Below are positions 12,548 through 15,224 of a DNA stretch of 15,224 bases, in pieces. This DNA is from Thermoplasmata archaeon (lineage in GTDB: Archaea; Thermoplasmatota; Thermoplasmata; Lutacidiplasmatales; UBA184). The position numbers and the translations under genes are program-made. The notes beneath the pieces are model-generated. The model did no database searches, had not been told where the DNA came from, and saw only the letters and a program-made list of their open reading frames with translations. How positions within the stretch are numbered: the first letter of the stretch is position 1; each line of letters starts with the position of its first letter. The DNA is taken from positions 1 to 15,224 of the forward strand of contig JASHUS010000034.1 of assembly GCA_030039865.1 (NCBI GenBank), read 5' to 3'.

Positions 12548-13276
12548 ATGTTCAAGCTCCGCATCAAGATGGAGAACCTCCGCGAGCTCGTCGAGGTCGT
12601 CTCCACCCTGGTGAGCGAGGTGAAGCTGTCGATCTCGAAGGACGGGCTCGAGGCGAAGGCGGTCGACCCGTCGCACGTGGCGATGCTCGTGCTCAAGCTG
12701 CAGAAGGGCATCTTCGAGGAGTTCACCGGGGAGCCCACCGAGATCGGGGTCGATGTGGAGAAGCTGAAGGAGGTCCTCCGGCTCTCGAAGCCCGGTGACG
12801 TCCTCGAGCTGCAGTTCGACGGCAAGCGCCTCGTCGCAAACGTCGGACGGCTGACCCGCCAGATGGCGGTGGTCGATCCCGCGGGCATCACCGACCCGAA
12901 GGTCCCGAACGTGAACCCCCCGGCGAGCGTCACGGTGAAGACGGAAGAGATGCGCCAGGGGATCCGGGGCAGCGAGAGCTTCACCGACCACGTCACCCTC
13001 TCGCTCGAACCGGAGGCGTTCACGATGCACTCCGAGGGCGACACCGACCGCCTCGATCTTCGCCTGCCGAAGGAGAGCTTGACGCGCCTCGACGTGAAGG
13101 AGCCCGTCAAGAGCATGTACCCGCTCGATTTCTTCTCCGCGATGGTGAAGTCGATCGCTTCGGAGGACGCTACGCTCTTCGTCGGCAACGAGTACCCGCT
13201 CAAGATCGAGTTCGCGATGGGAGCGGGCCGCGGCGAGGGACGCTACCTCCTCGCACCGCGCGTCGAAGAGGACTGA
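12548..13276 (+). CDS. pcn: DNA polymerase sliding clamp (PCNA)
   Basis: A 242-residue archaeal PCNA, near the usual 245-249. The clamp forms a trimeric ring around DNA and tethers replicative polymerase, FEN1 and ligase through their PIP boxes. The N-terminal domain begins MFKLRIKMENLRELVEVVSTL. The segment LEAKAVDPSHVAMLVLKL (about 36-53) is the family's 'a.d.shvalv' region. The interdomain connector and the second domain run through DLRLPKESLTRLDV, SMYPLDFFSAMVKSI (about 191-205) and the C-terminal APRVEED. Start ATG 12548 gives family length; GTG 12527 would add MSRAEGS and sits too close to the box A. Divergent from alaX, it is followed after 39 bp by a thiolase gene on the same strand. 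Confidence 0.97.
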   Translation: MFKLRIKMENLRELVEVVSTLVSEVKLSISKDGLEAKAVDPSHVAMLVLKLQKGIFEEFTGEPTEIGVDVEKLKEVLRLSKPGDVLELQFDGKRLVANVGRLTRQMAVVDPAGITDPKVPNVNPPASVTVKTEEMRQGIRGSESFTDHVTLSLEPEAFTMHSEGDTDRLDLRLPKESLTRLDVKEPVKSMYPLDFFSAMVKSIASEDATLFVGNEYPLKIEFAMGAGRGEGRYLLAPRVEED

Positions 13277-13315
13277 ACGTCCCGGCGCGCCCGGGCCCGG
13301 ACCCTCGGAGCGGTC

Positions 13316-14518
13316 GTGACGCCTACTCCGGAGACCCGCGTCGCCATCCTCTCCGCGGCGCGCACGCCGATCGGTCGGTACGGCGGCTCGCTGCGATCGG
13401 TGCCCGCGCCCGCGCTCGGTGTGCTGGCGGCCCGCGCCGCGCTCGATCGCGCCGGCGTCGCCCCGGCCGAGGTGCAGGAGGTTCTCTTTGGCCACGGCAT
13501 CCAAGCCGGGGTCGGTCAGAATCCCGCGCGCCAGGTCCTGCGCGGCGTCGGGGTCCCGGATTCGGTCGGCGCGGCGACCGTGAACATGGTCTGCGGCTCC
13601 GGGCTCAAGGCGCTCCTTTGGGGCGCGCAGGCGATCCGGGCCGGCGATTTCGACCGGGTCCTCGTGGGCGGCATGGAGAGCATGTCCCGCGCGCCGTTCC
13701 TCCTCCCGTCGAGCCTGCGATGGGGGACCCCACCCGGTCCCCACACGCTCGACGACGCGATGCAGCGCGACGCGCTCATCGACGCCTACGACGAGCACGA
13801 GCTCATGGGTCTCACCGGCGAGCGGATCGCGAGGAAGCTCGGGATCTCCCGTGGCGAGGCGGACGCCTTCGGTCTGCGCAGCCACCTGCGGGCCTCCCGG
13901 GCGAGCGCGGACGGGACGTTCGATCGCGAGATCGTACCGGTTCCCGAGAGCACGGACGTGCCGAAGGGGCTCGCCCGCGACGAGGGCCCCCGCCCGGACA
14001 CGACGCTCGAGAAGCTCGCGAAGTTGCCGAGCGCGTTCGTTCCCGGCGGCATCCTCACCGCCGGCAATTCCTCGAAGCTCTCCGACGGCGCCGCGGCGCT
14101 CGTGCTCGCGAGCGCCCGCGAGGTCGAGCGCACCGGCGCGCGTCCGATCGCCTGGATCCACTCCGCGGGCGAAGGCGGCGTGCACCCGCGGGACGTGATG
14201 GAGGCTCCGATCCCGACCGTCCGGGCGCACCTCGCCCGGGTCGGGCTCTCCCCGAACGACTTCGACCGGGTCGAGCACAACGAAGCGTACGCGACCGCTT
14301 CGATCGCCGTCCAGCGCGCGTTCGACTTCCCGGACGACCGATTCAACGTGCACGGAGGTGCGATCGCGCTCGGGCACCCGATCGGCTCGAGCGGGGCCCG
14401 GATCGTCGTGACCCTCGTGCATGAGCTCGAACGCTCGGGTGGCCACCGGGGCCTCGCCACGCTCTGCATGGGCGGCGGGAACGGGCTCAGCGTGATCGTC
14501 GAGCGCGACCGGGCCTAG
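13316..14518 (+). CDS. Acetyl-CoA C-acyltransferase (thiolase), classical bacterial-type
   Basis: A 400-residue thiolase that either condenses two acetyl-CoA to acetoacetyl-CoA or cleaves 3-ketoacyl-CoA. All catalytic elements are present: nucleophilic Cys93 in VNMVCGSGLKAL, HNEAYATAS (321-329; canonical NEAFA with Phe to Tyr), His354 in GHPIGSSGAR and Cys384 in CMGGGNG. The N-terminal SAARTPIGRYGGSL is typical. This is the classical complete thiolase with its own catalytic Cys-His-Cys set, not the archaeal mevalonate-pathway thiolase that works with a DUF35 protein and HMG-CoA synthase, neither of which is seen nearby. GTG 13316 is 39 bp after PCNA. Biosynthetic versus degradative direction cannot be decided; with the mutase subunit, fatty-acid or branched-chain catabolism is plausible. 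The stop shares a CTAG with the convergent CysRS-like gene. Confidence 0.92.
   Translation: MTPTPETRVAILSAARTPIGRYGGSLRSVPAPALGVLAARAALDRAGVAPAEVQEVLFGHGIQAGVGQNPARQVLRGVGVPDSVGAATVNMVCGSGLKALLWGAQAIRAGDFDRVLVGGMESMSRAPFLLPSSLRWGTPPGPHTLDDAMQRDALIDAYDEHELMGLTGERIARKLGISRGEADAFGLRSHLRASRASADGTFDREIVPVPESTDVPKGLARDEGPRPDTTLEKLAKLPSAFVPGGILTAGNSSKLSDGAAALVLASAREVERTGARPIAWIHSAGEGGVHPRDVMEAPIPTVRAHLARVGLSPNDFDRVEHNEAYATASIAVQRAFDFPDDRFNVHGGAIALGHPIGSSGARIVVTLVHELERSGGHRGLATLCMGGGNGLSVIVERDRA
14514..14518. other. Shared CTAG at the convergent thiolase/CysRS-like stops
   Basis: CCTAG gives TAG to thiolase (14516-14518) and TAG on the other strand to the CysRS-like gene (14517-14515), the same arrangement as at 9492-9497. 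Confidence 0.88.
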
Positions 14519-15224
14519 CCGAGAGGGATCCCGAGCCGTCGCTCGATCGAGACGAGTGCGGCCCGCGTCGCGGTCCGCTCCCCGCGCGCGACCTGCCCGG
14601 TCGGGTCGGCTTCGAGTCGCCGGGCGAACCGCCGGATCCGCTCGATGGCGCGGTCCGTGCCCAGGTTCGTCGCGAGGTCGGCCCGGACCTCGGCCGCCAG
14701 GGTGCGCGCCTCCGCCGCCCCGATGCGCCCTCCGCGGCCGCCCGCGAGCCAATCGCCGATCGTGCGCGTGACCCGGCGGTGCTCCTCGATCGCGTGGACG
14801 TAGTCCGATTCGTCCCACGGGAGCCGCTCGGAGTAGGGGAGCCGCAGGAGGTACCATCGGAGTCCGCCGGGCCCGCCTTCGGTGAGCGCCTCCCGGATCA
14901 GGACGAGGTTCCCGACCGACTTCGACATCTTGGCGCCGTCCTGGAGAACGAACGCCGTGTGCAGGAAGACCCGGGAGTACGGTTTGTGGTCGAGCGCGAG
15001 CGCGATCTCGTTCTCCGCGTAGTGGTGCGGGAAGATGAGGTCGAGGCCGCCCCCGTGGAGATCGACCGGCACGCCCAGGTACCGGTCGGCCATCGCATAG
15101 CACTCGAGGTGCCAGCCCGGCATCCCCCGACCCCACTGACTGGGCCACGAGGGCAGCGGGGGGTTCTGCCGCTGCCAGACCATGAACGCCCCGGCCGTGG
15201 ACGCATCGGTGGGGAACGGATGAC
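14515..15224 (-). CDS. Cysteinyl-tRNA synthetase-like protein, C-terminal part (partial)
   Basis: The frame enters at the right edge and gives about 235 codons to its TAG stop. Class I synthetase features typical of CysRS are clear: PSWPSQWGRGMPGWHLECYAM, with a zinc-ligand Cys in HLEC, then VDLHGGGLDLIFPHH and the KMSKS loop GAKMSKSVGN. Canonical CysRS reads FPHHENEIAQ, whereas here it is FPHHYAENEIA, two extra residues in the zinc/adenylate loop. After KMSKS only about 133 residues remain, fewer than the usual ~195, so the anticodon-binding C-terminal domain is shortened. A true CysRS is most likely, but a MshC-like ligase or other CysRS paralogue should be considered. The N-terminus with HIGH is outside the window. 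It is convergent with thiolase. Confidence 0.82.
   Translation of the reverse strand, partial: HPFPTDASTAGAFMVWQRQNPPLPSWPSQWGRGMPGWHLECYAMADRYLGVPVDLHGGGLDLIFPHHYAENEIALALDHKPYSRVFLHTAFVLQDGAKMSKSVGNLVLIREALTEGGPGGLRWYLLRLPYSERLPWDESDYVHAIEEHRRVTRTIGDWLAGGRGGRIGAAEARTLAAEVRADLATNLGTDRAIERIRRFARRLEADPTGQVARGERTATRAALVSIERRLGIPLG

Noticed and set aside
12449..15148. Very long minus-strand open frame continuing upstream of AlaX, as if AlaX were the end of a 1150-aa protein.
   Set aside because: The upstream part is antisense to PCNA and thiolase, both full-length with intact motifs, and is Arg/Asp/Glu-rich low-complexity sequence, as expected of a shadow frame in GC-rich DNA. AlaX homology begins at 12448.
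1..15224. CRISPR arrays, insertion sequences, long direct or inverted repeats, defence islands.
   Set aside because: No regularly spaced repeats, transposase or integrase motifs, or recognised defence-domain proteins were seen on reading both strands; short degenerate repeats would be missed by eye.

Overview
The window reads as a very GC-rich archaeal chromosome segment. The archaeal assignment rests on a ribosomal protein S6e / aIF2-gamma / Trm112-like translation operon, a 242-residue PCNA sliding clamp, an FKBP26-like prolyl isomerase, an archaeal-type prepilin peptidase, a stand-alone AlaX editing enzyme and box-A-like AT-rich hexamers before most transcription units. Many starts are GTG or TTG. 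A GC-rich member of the Thermoplasmatota would fit, but that placement is inference; no rRNA or tRNA gene is present to confirm it. I see no insertion sequence, integrase, CRISPR array or phage gene. This looks like an ordinary, tightly packed chromosomal core with several poorly characterised small genes.

Layout. 1-116 (-): N-terminus of an acidic low-complexity protein, cut by the edge. 253-1333 (+): a kynurenine-formamidase-like cyclase-family hydrolase and a four-helix membrane protein. 3134-1343 (-): S6e, aIF2-gamma and a Trm112-like zinc protein, joined by two ATGA overlaps. 3273-4223 (+): prepilin peptidase. 4271-5658 (+): cobalamin-binding small subunit of methylmalonyl-CoA mutase, translationally coupled to the MeaB GTPase, followed by a membrane-anchored FAM173-type methyltransferase (5663-6238). 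7459-6222 (-): an FKBP followed by two unannotated single-helix microproteins of 41 (or 36) and 43 residues. 7555-10458: a small cell-surface glycan group (GT2, GT4, NAD-dependent sugar epimerase). 10544-11736 (+): a 74-residue ferredoxin-fold-like protein overlapping a winged-helix-like protein, then a GNAT acetyltransferase. 12448-11696 (-): AlaX. 12548-14518 (+): PCNA and a thiolase. 15224-14515 (-): C-terminal part of a cysteinyl-tRNA synthetase-like protein, cut by the right edge.

How the genes fit together. Three themes stand out: translation and its quality control (S6e, aIF2-gamma, Trm112, AlaX, CysRS-like), acyl-CoA metabolism (mutase B12 subunit, MeaB, thiolase) and envelope or surface biogenesis (prepilin peptidase, GT2, GT4, epimerase, small membrane proteins). 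All five convergent gene pairs abut or overlap, two of them sharing a CTAG in which each strand reads its TAG stop. Several genes have an AT-rich box about 24-28 bp before the start codon, which is the geometry expected of leaderless transcripts. No clearly new multi-gene system is visible. The best candidates for new biology are the tandem microproteins beside the FAM173-type methyltransferase, the 74-residue/winged-helix pair, and the CysRS-like protein with an altered HIGH-domain zinc motif and a short C-terminus.
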